From assembly GCA_012839295.1 (NCBI GenBank), contig DUNO01000033.1:1-64000 (forward strand): a stretch of DNA of 64,000 nucleotides, written 5' to 3'. This DNA is from Clostridiales bacterium (GTDB lineage: Bacteria; Bacillota; Clostridia; Lachnospirales; Lachnospiraceae). The notes under the pieces are model-generated. The model made no database searches and had not been told where the DNA came from. It saw only the letters and a list, made by a program, of their open reading frames with translations. Made by a program: the position numbers and the translations under genes. Positions 17,573 through 27,149 of this stretch are shown here, piece after piece (position 1 is the first letter of the stretch; every line of letters starts with the position of its first letter).

Positions 17573-19306
17573 ATGAAGCAACAGATCGGGGTCTATTCCA
17601 TAAAGTGGCGGGTTCTTAAGATATTAATGGGCATGTTGATACCTGTATTAGCATTCCTGATTTTCCTGAATTGGTTTGTAATCCATGAACTGGACCATAA
17701 AATAGTAGAGGCCAACGGAAACACCTTATATATTCAATGTGAAGGAATGGAAAAAACATTGAAAAGCATAGATAATGCAATGGTAAGCATCATAGCAGAG
17801 CGTCCTTCCTTCTATAGCCTTACCTATGGAAAGTCTGTGGAATATGACGACTACGTAAATTCCTTTGAAATAGCGGAAGATATGAAAAAGATGATGTATC
17901 CCTACTATGATTTAACAGCCTGTGCATTGATTTCCTTACCCAAAGAAGTCTACATGATTAAGTATAACATTTATGAGAACCAAGGGGGTTCCGACCGTAA
18001 GCTGTTAGACGGATTAAAAGCCCTGGTATCAGAGGCCGGATTTAAAATGGAAAATAACTGGATACCATTAAGAATGGAAGGGGAGTCCTATTTAATACGG
18101 ATTATGGGGTACCGGGAAACCTATTTGATTGGTATGATAAATCTGGGACATGTAGTCCTGATGCAGAATAATATTGATAATAATGACGCAATTACGGTGT
18201 TTTATAATGACGAGGGTTATTATACAGACTATGAACAGATTGAAGCTATGGGGATAGAGCTAAAACAGAGTGATGAATACTACTTTGTCGGAAAGTATAA
18301 TAATCAATACCTGGTAGTTGAATCCGAGCTTAACCGGAGTACTTTACGTGTGGCATATCTGACACCGCGGGTCGCTCTCTTAAAGAGCTTGAGTGAAGGA
18401 CATCTTATACTGTTGTTCATATCTCTTGCACTGTTGTTGGCCATTCCTATGGGATATCATTTACTGAAGAAGATCTTCTTCCGGCCGTTGGACTGCCTGG
18501 TGGGAACCATGGAGCAAATCAGGGACGGTGATATGGAGGTCATTCCTGAATCGGAATACCGGGAAATCGAATTCCAAAAGGTTGGAGACACCCTATATAG
18601 CATGGTGCGGGAAATCAGGAATTTAAAGATTGACTCCTATGAAAAGCAGCTGGAGATCAACCATATACAGCTGCAATATTATCAGGAGCAGATTAAACCT
18701 CACTTTTATCTTAATTGCTTAAAAAACATATATGGTATGATAGTAGAGAGGAAATTAGAGGACATCCAAAGACTGATTATCCTGTTGTCAAACCATTTGA
18801 GGTATATGCTGCAGGAAGAGCGGAGGATGGTCACCCTAGAAAAGGAGCTTCAATATATCCGCAATTTTGTCGAATTGCAGCAAATCTGTATGAAATACCC
18901 ACCCCTTTGTATCGTAGAATGTGAACCGGAATTAGCCCAATTCGAGATACCCTCCATTTCCCTGTTATCCTTCGTGGAGAATTCCATCAAGTATGGAATG
19001 AATATGGAAAAAGGTCTGCAGATCTATGTAAGGATAGGAAGGATGATAATTGAGGGAGAGTCCTTTGTTTATTTAAGCGTATCCGATAATGGACGGGGCT
19101 TTGGGGAGGACATGCTAAAAAAACTGAATTTTGAGCTGGAATCCCTGCCGGCAGAGGGGCATATTGGAATCTATAACGTGATTCAGCGCTACAGGCTGCA
19201 ATTCGGAGAAGAAAATGTTATCTTTGCCCATTCAAATTACGAGGGCGCTTTTACGGAGATTTTTATAAAAGCGGCTAACAAAGGCCTGCGGGAGGGTATG
19301 TCATGA
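17573..19306 (+). CDS. YesM-type sensor histidine kinase (cassette B)
   Basis: This 577-residue kinase has a membrane helix at about 16-37, an extracytoplasmic sensor of about 230 residues, a second helix at about 277-297, a HAMP linker and the His_kinase motif QIKPHFYLNCLKNIYG (His377). HATPase_c boxes are SFVENSIKYG and VSDNGRGFG. The stop codon overlaps the start of the response regulator (ATGA at 19303-19306), showing translational coupling. It is expected to sense extracellular sugar for the cassette that carries the beta-glucuronidase. Confidence 0.94.
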   Translation: MKQQIGVYSIKWRVLKILMGMLIPVLAFLIFLNWFVIHELDHKIVEANGNTLYIQCEGMEKTLKSIDNAMVSIIAERPSFYSLTYGKSVEYDDYVNSFEIAEDMKKMMYPYYDLTACALISLPKEVYMIKYNIYENQGGSDRKLLDGLKALVSEAGFKMENNWIPLRMEGESYLIRIMGYRETYLIGMINLGHVVLMQNNIDNNDAITVFYNDEGYYTDYEQIEAMGIELKQSDEYYFVGKYNNQYLVVESELNRSTLRVAYLTPRVALLKSLSEGHLILLFISLALLLAIPMGYHLLKKIFFRPLDCLVGTMEQIRDGDMEVIPESEYREIEFQKVGDTLYSMVREIRNLKIDSYEKQLEINHIQLQYYQEQIKPHFYLNCLKNIYGMIVERKLEDIQRLIILLSNHLRYMLQEERRMVTLEKELQYIRNFVELQQICMKYPPLCIVECEPELAQFEIPSISLLSFVENSIKYGMNMEKGLQIYVRIGRMIIEGESFVYLSVSDNGRGFGEDMLKKLNFELESLPAEGHIGIYNVIQRYRLQFGEENVIFAHSNYEGAFTEIFIKAANKGLREGMS

Positions 19307-20874
19307 ATTTGTTGATTGTCGACGATCAGACCAGCGTTGTAAATGGCATTGCGCAAGGGATTTCATGGAATCTTATAGGGATTACCAAGGTATTTACAGC
19401 CTTCAATGCCTTTGAAGCAAAGGCGGTATTAAAGGAACAGAGAATTGATATCATGCTCTGTGATATAGAGATGCCGATAGAGAACGGGATCAAGCTGTTA
19501 CAGTGGGTAAGGCAGGAAAACATTGACCTGGAATGTATTTTCCTGACAGCCCATGCGGAATTTGAATATGCGAAGGAAGCAGTCAGGGCAGGGGGCTATG
19601 ACTATATCCTGCAGCCGGCACCCTACGAGGAGGTTCAAAAGGTCATAGCAAGTGCGGTCATTAAAGTGTTGGAGAAGAACAGCCATAATAAGGCGTATTC
19701 CCTATATAAGGCTATGCTGGAGCGCAAAGACGCCCTGAAGGGGACAATCCTGAGGGATATTGTAAAGGGCAGTATTACCCAGAAGCTTTATGAAAAATAC
19801 GGTGACATTGTTACGCTGCCCAAGTGGTCACAAAGCTGTTATTCCTTTCTGGTCCAGTTTAATGCAGAGGATAAGCTGCAGCAGTTTGGGGATGAATTGC
19901 TGCAATTTATTATAACCAATATCAGCAGGGAATTATTTGCATCCTATGAACAGGATGTCATATTGTACCCGGCATCGGAAACTTCTTATTTTATACTGGT
20001 CTACGGGGTTAAGGGTTATTGCATGGATTATGAGGGCTTTATCCGGCAGCTAACCCTGATTGATAAGAATCTCTCTGCCTTCTATGATTTGCATACGGCG
20101 TATTATGCATCAAAGGCCGTTAGTACTTCTGACATAAAGGAAAGCTATCAAAGCCTTATTGCTATGAAGGAAAAGAACGTGATTTCCAAGGAAGGGATTT
20201 TTCAAGAGGGACACAGTGAGTTTGGGGAAGAGAAAAAAGAATACCATTTAACCTCCCTAAAGAGGTGGAAGCAATATTTATCGTCAAATCTGGTTGATAC
20301 AGTGAGGGAGGAGATAAAAGAATATCTGAATAATCTGGCAAAGCATGGCCAGTTAAGCCAGGATGTCCTGTATCATTTTCATATCGATTTGATTCGGATG
20401 GTATGTGACAGTTTGGAGGAATATAAGGTACAGCCCCATGAAGTGATAAAGCAGATCAGGAACCTGAATGTATATCAGGACTCTGTCCATTCTTTAAATG
20501 GCATGTTACGGTTTGTTAATGAAATTATGAATTTATTTATGGATAACATTGATAAGGAAGCGGACTTGAACATAACCGACCGGGTAAAGGAATATATCCA
20601 CGATAATATCGGAAAGGATCTAAAAAGAACGGATGTTGCTTTGGCTGTACATTTGAATCCGGATTACTTAACGAGGATATTTAAAAGGGATACGGGGATA
20701 ACTTTGGGAGAATATATTATATGTGAAAAAATGAATGTGGCAAGGAATCTGATTAAAACAACGGCCTTACCTATTAAATTTGTTGCCTCCAGGGTAGGCT
20801 ACGATAATTTCTCCCATTTTTCCCATTCTTATAAAAAAGTACACGGGATTTCTCCTTCAGAAGAAAGAAAATAA
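19303..20874 (+). CDS. YesN-type response regulator, receiver plus AraC HTH (cassette B)
   Basis: This 523-residue protein has an N-terminal receiver (LLIVDDQ, phospho-acceptor Asp54 in CDIEMPIENG), a long middle domain at about 130-415, and a C-terminal AraC DNA-binding domain. Its two HTHs are DVALAVHLNPDYLTRIFKR and KFVASRVGYDNFSHFSHSYKK. The usual switch Lys is replaced in YILQPAPYEE (Gln where YesN proteins generally have Lys), which may alter phosphorylation dynamics. It overlaps the kinase by 4 bp and is followed by a strong terminator. Confidence 0.93.
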   Translation: MNLLIVDDQTSVVNGIAQGISWNLIGITKVFTAFNAFEAKAVLKEQRIDIMLCDIEMPIENGIKLLQWVRQENIDLECIFLTAHAEFEYAKEAVRAGGYDYILQPAPYEEVQKVIASAVIKVLEKNSHNKAYSLYKAMLERKDALKGTILRDIVKGSITQKLYEKYGDIVTLPKWSQSCYSFLVQFNAEDKLQQFGDELLQFIITNISRELFASYEQDVILYPASETSYFILVYGVKGYCMDYEGFIRQLTLIDKNLSAFYDLHTAYYASKAVSTSDIKESYQSLIAMKEKNVISKEGIFQEGHSEFGEEKKEYHLTSLKRWKQYLSSNLVDTVREEIKEYLNNLAKHGQLSQDVLYHFHIDLIRMVCDSLEEYKVQPHEVIKQIRNLNVYQDSVHSLNGMLRFVNEIMNLFMDNIDKEADLNITDRVKEYIHDNIGKDLKRTDVALAVHLNPDYLTRIFKRDTGITLGEYIICEKMNVARNLIKTTALPIKFVASRVGYDNFSHFSHSYKKVHGISPSEERK

Positions 20875-20885
20875 TGGCTCATATT

Positions 20886-20920
20886 AACCCAGGGAAGCAA
20901 AGCCCTGGGTTATTTATACT
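20886..20920 (+). terminator. Intrinsic terminator ending cassette B
   Basis: Perfect 9-bp stem AACCCAGGG (20886-20894) / CCCTGGGTT (20903-20911) with an eight-base loop and a downstream T-rich tract, immediately after the regulator stop. Confidence 0.85.
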
Positions 20921-21007
20921 CTTTTTATATAATTTCCTGTATGTGATAGACCTCCATATAGGTGTTGTTACATTTTAATGTCTGATACAAGGGCAGCAGC
21001 ATATCAG

Positions 21008-21036
21008 TTGCGCTCTGAGTTTTTTTATATTATAGT
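21008..21036 (+). promoter_or_regulatory. Putative promoter for cassette C regulatory genes
   Basis: TTGCGC (21008-21013), a 17-bp spacer and TATAGT (21031-21036) lie 57 bp before the kinase start. The -10 matches well; the -35 keeps only TTG, so an activator may be needed. Confidence 0.45.
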
Positions 21037-21092
21037 ATATTTGCCGTAGTAAATCAGAAGAAACGAATAAAAAATGAGAGGTAAGATGATAT

Positions 21093-22787
21093 ATGAGGCC
21101 ATGGAATAAAAACATGAATTTAAGAAGGCGGGTAGTTGGTATATTAGTGATAACGATTATACCGGCTATCCTGTGTATGTTTTTTGTTTCTTTTATCACT
21201 TACCAAACAATTAGGAATCAAATATATTCAACAAGCTTTGATACCCTGTCCCTATATTGCAATCAAATTGATAATGAACTAAAGTCTACCGTAGACAACG
21301 TACGTAATATAGATTTTAATGAGGACTATATTGATATGTTCCAAAGTAGCGACAGGTCTGAGAATTACTATGCGGCAAATAATTATAAGAAAACTATAAC
21401 GCCGATCATCAGTATGCTTGACTATGTGGAAGGAATTGTTGCCTTTTGTAATAAAAGCGGAGCGACGGTTTATAATTTCAATGTAAATTTAGATAGTAAA
21501 TATTCTAACAGGCAAAATGTCATTCTATATTTAAAGGACCATACGGATGAGCTGTCAAAAGAAAAAAATCAATGGAGATGGTTCCGCATTGGAGAAAAAT
21601 ATTATCTTATCTATAGCTATGTCATCAGGGAGACTTATTTTTGCGCATGGACATCTGTGGATAGTTTTGTTAAGGTTACGGAGAATTGGAAGATAGCGGA
21701 GAACGGGACAATTTATATCACGACGGAGGATAACCAGATTATGGCTGAGTCCGGGGAAGGTACAGGGGAAATCGATCTATCTGGCGATATCAAAAGCTAT
21801 TATCTTTCCGGTAATCGGTTTTTGGTTTTAGGAATCACATCGGGGGTGGGTAATTTTAAGATTATGGAAGCATTGAATGTCCGCCATCTTACCTGGACCT
21901 TTGAAAGGATTTTTTATGTAACCATCGGTATACTGGTTGTTTTTCTTATGATGATACCGGTTATATTAAAAAATCTCAACCATAATATTTTTCTTCCCAT
22001 GGGCAGAATGCAGAAAGCCATTGCGGCAATCGACAGGGGAGAGCTGAATTACCGGATGGAACCCTTTCATGCTAATACAGAATTTCAGAATCTCATCGAA
22101 GCCTTTAATTCCATGGTACGCCAGATAGAGAACCTTAAAATTGAAACCTACGAGGATAAAATTGAACAGAGCAGGATTATGATGCAGTACCTCCAGCTAC
22201 AGATAGAGCCTCATTTTTATTTGAATGCCCTTAATACCATCAGTGCCATGGCGCAGGTCGGAGATACGGACCTGATTTTAAAATTATCAAAGAACTTATC
22301 GGATTATATGAGGTTTATTACCAAGACCAAAAACGGAATAGTAACAATTAAGGAAGAGTTAGAGCATATTCAAAATTATATGGAAATTATTGAAATACGC
22401 CTTGGCAATGAATTTACCTACATGGTTGAAATGGAGGAAGAGTTGGAGCTGTTTAAGATACCTCCCCTTGCAATCCAAAATCTTGTGGAAAACGTGATGA
22501 AATATGCATTTAATATTTATGAAAATACGGAAATAACCATAAAAATTCATAGGACAATTCGGGAGGGACAAAAGGGAGTTTCCATTTCTGTAGAGGATAA
22601 TGGCAATGGGTATCCAGAAGACATCATCCAAAGCTTTAATTTGGAGGCGGAGGAGGAAGGTAATCGGATTGGGCTTCAAAATATACGGAAGCGTCTATAC
22701 TACTTATATGGTGACAAAGCCACCTTCCGGATCAGTAACCGGGAAGAAGGCGGAGCGAGAGCAGAGATATGGATTCAGATAGATTGA
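21093..22787 (+). CDS. YesM-type sensor histidine kinase (cassette C)
   Basis: This 564-residue kinase has a membrane helix at about 12-38, an extracytoplasmic region to about 270, a helix at about 272-292 and a HAMP segment (NIFLPMGRMQKAIAAIDRGE). The His_kinase motif is QIEPHFYLNALNTISA (His374) and the ATPase boxes are NLVENVMKYAF and VEDNGNGYP. It heads cassette C, with its regulator 40 bp downstream. The position of the kinase before the transporter genes differs from cassettes A and B. Confidence 0.94.
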   Translation: MRPWNKNMNLRRRVVGILVITIIPAILCMFFVSFITYQTIRNQIYSTSFDTLSLYCNQIDNELKSTVDNVRNIDFNEDYIDMFQSSDRSENYYAANNYKKTITPIISMLDYVEGIVAFCNKSGATVYNFNVNLDSKYSNRQNVILYLKDHTDELSKEKNQWRWFRIGEKYYLIYSYVIRETYFCAWTSVDSFVKVTENWKIAENGTIYITTEDNQIMAESGEGTGEIDLSGDIKSYYLSGNRFLVLGITSGVGNFKIMEALNVRHLTWTFERIFYVTIGILVVFLMMIPVILKNLNHNIFLPMGRMQKAIAAIDRGELNYRMEPFHANTEFQNLIEAFNSMVRQIENLKIETYEDKIEQSRIMMQYLQLQIEPHFYLNALNTISAMAQVGDTDLILKLSKNLSDYMRFITKTKNGIVTIKEELEHIQNYMEIIEIRLGNEFTYMVEMEEELELFKIPPLAIQNLVENVMKYAFNIYENTEITIKIHRTIREGQKGVSISVEDNGNGYPEDIIQSFNLEAEEEGNRIGLQNIRKRLYYLYGDKATFRISNREEGGARAEIWIQID

Positions 22788-22827
22788 CGGAGAAAGGGGT
22801 TTGTATAGTGAAGGGGAGATTTAAAAG

Positions 22828-24390
22828 ATGAACATACTAATTGTTGATGATGATGCATATATTATCCGAAATATAAAAAATCAGATTAACTGGGCCGGCA
22901 TAGGGATTGATAATGTATATACTGCTTTAAATGCCAGTAAGGCCAAGGAATTCTTGAAGGAGAAAAGCATCGACATAATGGTGACGGACATTGAGATGCC
23001 GCAGGAAAATGGTCTGGACCTTATGCGGTGGGTATTGGAGCAGGGATATCATCCGGAATCTATATGCCTTACCTGCCATGCTGAATTTGATTATGCCAGG
23101 GATGCAATTAAGCTTGGTTATAGCGAATATTGTGTAAAGCCTGTTGAATTTAAGGAATTAGAACAAATCCTTGATAATACAGTAAAAAAATGCATTGAGA
23201 AAAATAAAAAGATCAAGATGGAAGCGGAAGGGGCTTTCTGGGAGAAGAATAAAAGAATTGTGGCCTCAGATTTTTGGAATAATATGCTTATGGGAAATTA
23301 TAAAGGGCATGTGGAAGAGATACTGAAGATTGCATCCCAGAAGAAGATTGAATATAAGTTTGATGCGGAATATCAGTGCGTGATACTGACGGTCTGCTCC
23401 ATTCAGAATGATGAATCCGGATGGAAGCAGGATAAGGATTTGATGAAATATGCACTCTATAATATTCTGGGCGAGAAATTTCCTTATGAGGACAAGCAAG
23501 GTATGCTTGGATGGAATGAGGAATATCTTTGGATCATTATAGATGCAAGCGCTGACCTCGATATTATTGAAGAAATTCAGGATTATTTAAATGTGTGCCG
23601 TGAATTATTAGGCATTAACCTGGCAGCCTATGTCAGCAAGGAGGTATTCGGTGAGAACCTCAGGGAAGAGTATGAAAAGCTGGTTCAATTGGATCTGGAT
23701 AATGTGAGAAGGGTCAGCGATATTTATCTTTCCGACCAGGATGCCCTCTATGTCGTTCAGGAAAACAGGAATGACATCTTTCTTAAAGAGGGTAAAAAAT
23801 TATTGGATCGCAATGAATATGAGGTTTTCTTTGAAAAGGTAGCAAAGTATATCAAAACTAAAGAGGCTTGGAACAGGGAATTGTTGGAAGGCTTCCTATT
23901 TAACACAATACAATTGATATTTGCCAGGCTTTTAGACCTGCATATCCAGGCGGATCAATTGCTTGACCGGGAAATTATGCAGGGGTTGACGAAATCGCAC
24001 CGGTCCGTTGATGAAATCTTGTTTTATCTGGAAAAACTAAAGTCAAAAATGTGTATTTTATCCGAGCGGCAGGAGCAGGAATCGAAAGTTATAAATGAGG
24101 TAAAAGAATATATCCGCATAAATATTGAGACAAAGCTCTCCAGAAAAGATATTGCTGACAAGGTATTTCTATCACCTGATTATCTTACGAAGCTTTTCCA
24201 TAAAAAGACGGGCATGACCCTGATTGAATATATTATAGAAGAGAAAATAAATATGGCAAAAACAATGATTGGCAATGAAAACATACCGATTGGTGAGGTT
24301 GCCCAAAGGCTGGGATATGATAATTTCTCCTATTTCTCAGAGATTTTCCGAAAGAAAACGGGAAAGTCTCCCAGTGAATATAAAAAATAA
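22828..24390 (+). CDS. YesN-type response regulator (cassette C)
   Basis: This 520-residue protein has the receiver ILIVDDD with phospho-acceptor Asp54 (TDIEMPQENG) and conserved switch Lys in YCVKPVEF. The middle domain spans about 130-410. The AraC-type C-terminus has HTHs KDIADKVFLSPDYLTKLFHKK and IGEVAQRLGYDNFSYFSEIFRKK and ends in P-S-E-Y-K-K. It presumably activates the binding protein and permeases that follow the terminator at 24426. Confidence 0.94.
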   Translation: MNILIVDDDAYIIRNIKNQINWAGIGIDNVYTALNASKAKEFLKEKSIDIMVTDIEMPQENGLDLMRWVLEQGYHPESICLTCHAEFDYARDAIKLGYSEYCVKPVEFKELEQILDNTVKKCIEKNKKIKMEAEGAFWEKNKRIVASDFWNNMLMGNYKGHVEEILKIASQKKIEYKFDAEYQCVILTVCSIQNDESGWKQDKDLMKYALYNILGEKFPYEDKQGMLGWNEEYLWIIIDASADLDIIEEIQDYLNVCRELLGINLAAYVSKEVFGENLREEYEKLVQLDLDNVRRVSDIYLSDQDALYVVQENRNDIFLKEGKKLLDRNEYEVFFEKVAKYIKTKEAWNRELLEGFLFNTIQLIFARLLDLHIQADQLLDREIMQGLTKSHRSVDEILFYLEKLKSKMCILSERQEQESKVINEVKEYIRINIETKLSRKDIADKVFLSPDYLTKLFHKKTGMTLIEYIIEEKINMAKTMIGNENIPIGEVAQRLGYDNFSYFSEIFRKKTGKSPSEYKK

Positions 24391-24425
24391 CGGAAAATTT
24401 ATAATAATAACTGAATAACCGCAAT

Positions 24426-24472
24426 AAAAAAAGAAAATACCTTCTGACCTTAAAAAAGTATTTTCTTTTTTT
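24426..24472 (+). terminator. Intrinsic terminator between regulator and transporter genes
   Basis: A 15-bp stem, 24426-24440 (seven A, then GAAAATAC) against 24458-24472 (GTATTTTC, then seven T). The A-rich and T-rich arms make it potentially bidirectional. The remaining sequence to 24575 shows no clear consensus promoter. Confidence 0.85.
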
Positions 24473-24575
24473 ATAAAAAGGCCAGATTACCATTAACACA
24501 GAACAGAATGCCGGGAGCCGGACGAGAATTTATTATTTATAATATAAATACAAACCGAGAAAGAGAGGATAGTAT

Positions 24576-26120
24576 ATGAAAAAAATATTGGCGTTACTAT
24601 TAACACTTGCTTTATGTCTTTCACTTGTTGCCTGTGGGAACAGTAAGGATGGAGCTGCTGGCAAGGATGGTGAAGCATCAAAAGCTACGGAGGGAGCTAA
24701 GAATACGGAAGAAATACAGAATATTGTATTTGCAATGCCTGTAACTAAGGTGGTAGATGGCATCAAGCAGGTAGAAGATGAGATCAACAAAATTACAGAA
24801 AGTAAGATTAATGTTCATGTTACCTTAGAACCGATCAGCTTTGCGGACTACGGCACTCAGGTTGGCCTGATGATGTCAGGTGGGGATCAGATCGATTTAA
24901 TCACCATGGTGGGAAACTTTAGCCAGCTTCTTGCCAAGAACCAGCTAATGCCGATGGATCCCTATTTGGATACCTTGGGCGCTGGTGCAAAAGAGGTCTT
25001 AGGGGAAAAGTTCCTGAAAGCTACTACGGTAAATAATTCAGTATATGCTTTCCCGACATTAAACGGCAAGGCTGCTGCATTGAGCATCGCGATAGAAAAA
25101 GATCTTTTGGATGCCAATAACATATCGCTAGAGAACTTAAAGCTGGCAACAACCTTTGATGAATATGTGGCAAATCTTGAGGAGCTTACGAAGATATTTG
25201 AGAAGCTGAAGGCAGCAGCACCTGATAAGGTGTGCCTTGTGCCTATAACAGCAGGCTCCTTACAGTTTACATTAACCATGCCTGGCTTTGATAATCTTGG
25301 TGATAATTATGGTGTTCTTTCACAGGATGGGACGAAAGTAACGAACTATTTTGAATCAGCAGAATACAAGACCTTACTGGGATATGTTCATGATTGGTAT
25401 AAAAAGGGGTATATATTACAGGATGCAGCTACAACAACAGAAGCAGCAAACACATATTTAAGCAGCGGACGTACTGTTGGATATTTTATAACCGGTGAAG
25501 AAGGGCAGGCAGAGCAGATACAAACGGCAACAGGTGTCGAGGTTGAGGTGGTAAAAATTTTACAGCCTACCTTAACCACATCTGTAATTAACGGGCTGGG
25601 CTTTGGTATTTCCTCAACCTCAAAATACCCGGAGGCGACCATGAAATTCTTAAATGAAATGTATACGAACCCTGATATTGTCAACTTGTTAGACTGGGGT
25701 GTGGAAGGAATTCATTACGTCAAAAATTCTGACGGAACAGTAGGGTTTCCTGAAGGCGTGGATGCCAATAATACTACTTACGGCTTAAATCAAGATTGGC
25801 TCTTTGGAAACCAGTTCTTAAGCTTTATCTGGGGCGAAGGCAGGGACACAACAATTTATTCACGGCTGCAGGAAAATAATGACACAGCAAATTATTCGCC
25901 GGTGCTTGGCTTTAGCTATGACAGTACCGCTGTAAAAAATGAATTATCAGCAATCGTAAATGTGTACAACCAATATGGTCCCGGCTTAGACACAGGGACA
26001 TTAGACCCGGAAACAGAGCTGCCGAAGTATATTGAGGCCCTAAAGTCAGCAGGCATCGACGCAGTTATTGCAGAAAAGCAAAAACAGCTGGATGCGTGGA
26101 AAGAGGCAAATAATAAGTAA
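24576..26120 (+). CDS. Extracellular solute-binding lipoprotein (cassette C)
   Basis: This 514-residue protein has a signal peptide with lipobox SLVAC (Cys20), a short Lys/Glu/Ala-rich linker, and a CUT1-type binding fold (VHVTLEPISFADYGTQVGLMM, YSPVLGFSYDS). Its C-terminal helix is EKQKQLDAWKEANNK. Its closest relatives in the window are the other two binding lipoproteins. A hairpin separates it from the permease pair, which often gives higher expression of the binding protein. Confidence 0.94.
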   Translation: MKKILALLLTLALCLSLVACGNSKDGAAGKDGEASKATEGAKNTEEIQNIVFAMPVTKVVDGIKQVEDEINKITESKINVHVTLEPISFADYGTQVGLMMSGGDQIDLITMVGNFSQLLAKNQLMPMDPYLDTLGAGAKEVLGEKFLKATTVNNSVYAFPTLNGKAAALSIAIEKDLLDANNISLENLKLATTFDEYVANLEELTKIFEKLKAAAPDKVCLVPITAGSLQFTLTMPGFDNLGDNYGVLSQDGTKVTNYFESAEYKTLLGYVHDWYKKGYILQDAATTTEAANTYLSSGRTVGYFITGEEGQAEQIQTATGVEVEVVKILQPTLTTSVINGLGFGISSTSKYPEATMKFLNEMYTNPDIVNLLDWGVEGIHYVKNSDGTVGFPEGVDANNTTYGLNQDWLFGNQFLSFIWGEGRDTTIYSRLQENNDTANYSPVLGFSYDSTAVKNELSAIVNVYNQYGPGLDTGTLDPETELPKYIEALKSAGIDAVIAEKQKQLDAWKEANNK

Positions 26121-26135
26121 TTAAAACCCATGTTT

Positions 26136-26174
26136 CAGATACTGCAAAACCGCAGTGACGTTTTGCGGTATCTG
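26136..26174 (+). other. mRNA hairpin between binding protein and permease genes
   Basis: A 15-bp stem, CAGATACTGCAAAAC (26136-26150) / GTTTTGCGGTATCTG (26160-26174), has one G-T pair and a nine-base loop. No clear T-run follows. A partial terminator or transcript-stabilising stem is more likely than a full stop. Confidence 0.75.
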
Positions 26175-26207
26175 TTTCATGTAATTGAGACTGATATGAG
26201 GTGAACT

Positions 26208-27140
26208 ATGTCCAAAACAACGACGAAAAGGGAGAAAATCCTGTGGAAACGCCAGATCCCCTTGTTCCTGATGACCATACCCGGATGTATCTATTTGATG
26301 ATAAATAACTATATACCCATATTTGGGATATTCATCGCTTTTAAAAATATTGATTATGGAAAAGGTATTTTTAAAAGTGACTGGGTAGGATTATCGAATT
26401 TTACTTACCTTTTTAAAACAAAAGATGCGTTTATCATGACCAGAAATACAGTTTTGTATAACTTGGCATTTATTATTATCGGTACCGTCATGGGTATTGC
26501 GGTAGGAATCATGCTGAGTGAGCTTAGAGGAAAATTTAAATCAAAATTCTATCAGACGATGATATTATTACCCTACTTATTATCCTGGGTAATTGTTGCA
26601 TATATCGGCTATGCGTTTATGAGTAATGATACGGGGCTGCTGAATAATACCATCCTTCCTAAGCTGGGGCTAAAGCCTGTTTCCTGGTATGCGGAGCCTA
26701 AAGCATGGCCCTTTATCCTAACCTTTGTGAATATCTGGAAAGGGATTGGATATTCATCCATACTTTATCTATCTACCATCATAGGAATAGACAAATCATT
26801 ATATGAGGCGGCGCAGGTTGATGGTGCATCCAAATGGAAGCAGATAAGAAATATCACACTGCCATTATTAAAGCCCATGGTAATCATGCTCGTCATTATG
26901 AATATTGGCAGAATATTTAATTCGGATTTTGGATTGTTTTATCAGCTTCCGATGAACTCCGGGGCATTATATCCCACAACCCAGACAATCGACACCTATG
27001 TATATAGGGGATTGATGCAGCTAAATGATGTAAGCATGTCAGCAGCAGCCGGTTTATACCAATCAGTAGTTGGGTTCATGCTGGTTATCATCGCTAATTC
27101 CATTGTTCGGAAGGTCAGCAGCGAGAATGCTTTATTTTAG
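26208..27140 (+). CDS. CUT1 sugar ABC transporter permease, LplB type (cassette C)
   Basis: A 310-residue permease with six helices, opening FLMTIPGCIYLMINNYIPIFG, EAA loop YEAAQVDGASKWKQIRNITLP and end VRKVSSENALF. The second permease starts 9 bp after the stop. No ATPase gene is adjacent. Confidence 0.94.
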   Translation: MSKTTTKREKILWKRQIPLFLMTIPGCIYLMINNYIPIFGIFIAFKNIDYGKGIFKSDWVGLSNFTYLFKTKDAFIMTRNTVLYNLAFIIIGTVMGIAVGIMLSELRGKFKSKFYQTMILLPYLLSWVIVAYIGYAFMSNDTGLLNNTILPKLGLKPVSWYAEPKAWPFILTFVNIWKGIGYSSILYLSTIIGIDKSLYEAAQVDGASKWKQIRNITLPLLKPMVIMLVIMNIGRIFNSDFGLFYQLPMNSGALYPTTQTIDTYVYRGLMQLNDVSMSAAAGLYQSVVGFMLVIIANSIVRKVSSENALF

Positions 27141-27149
27141 GAGGAAACG

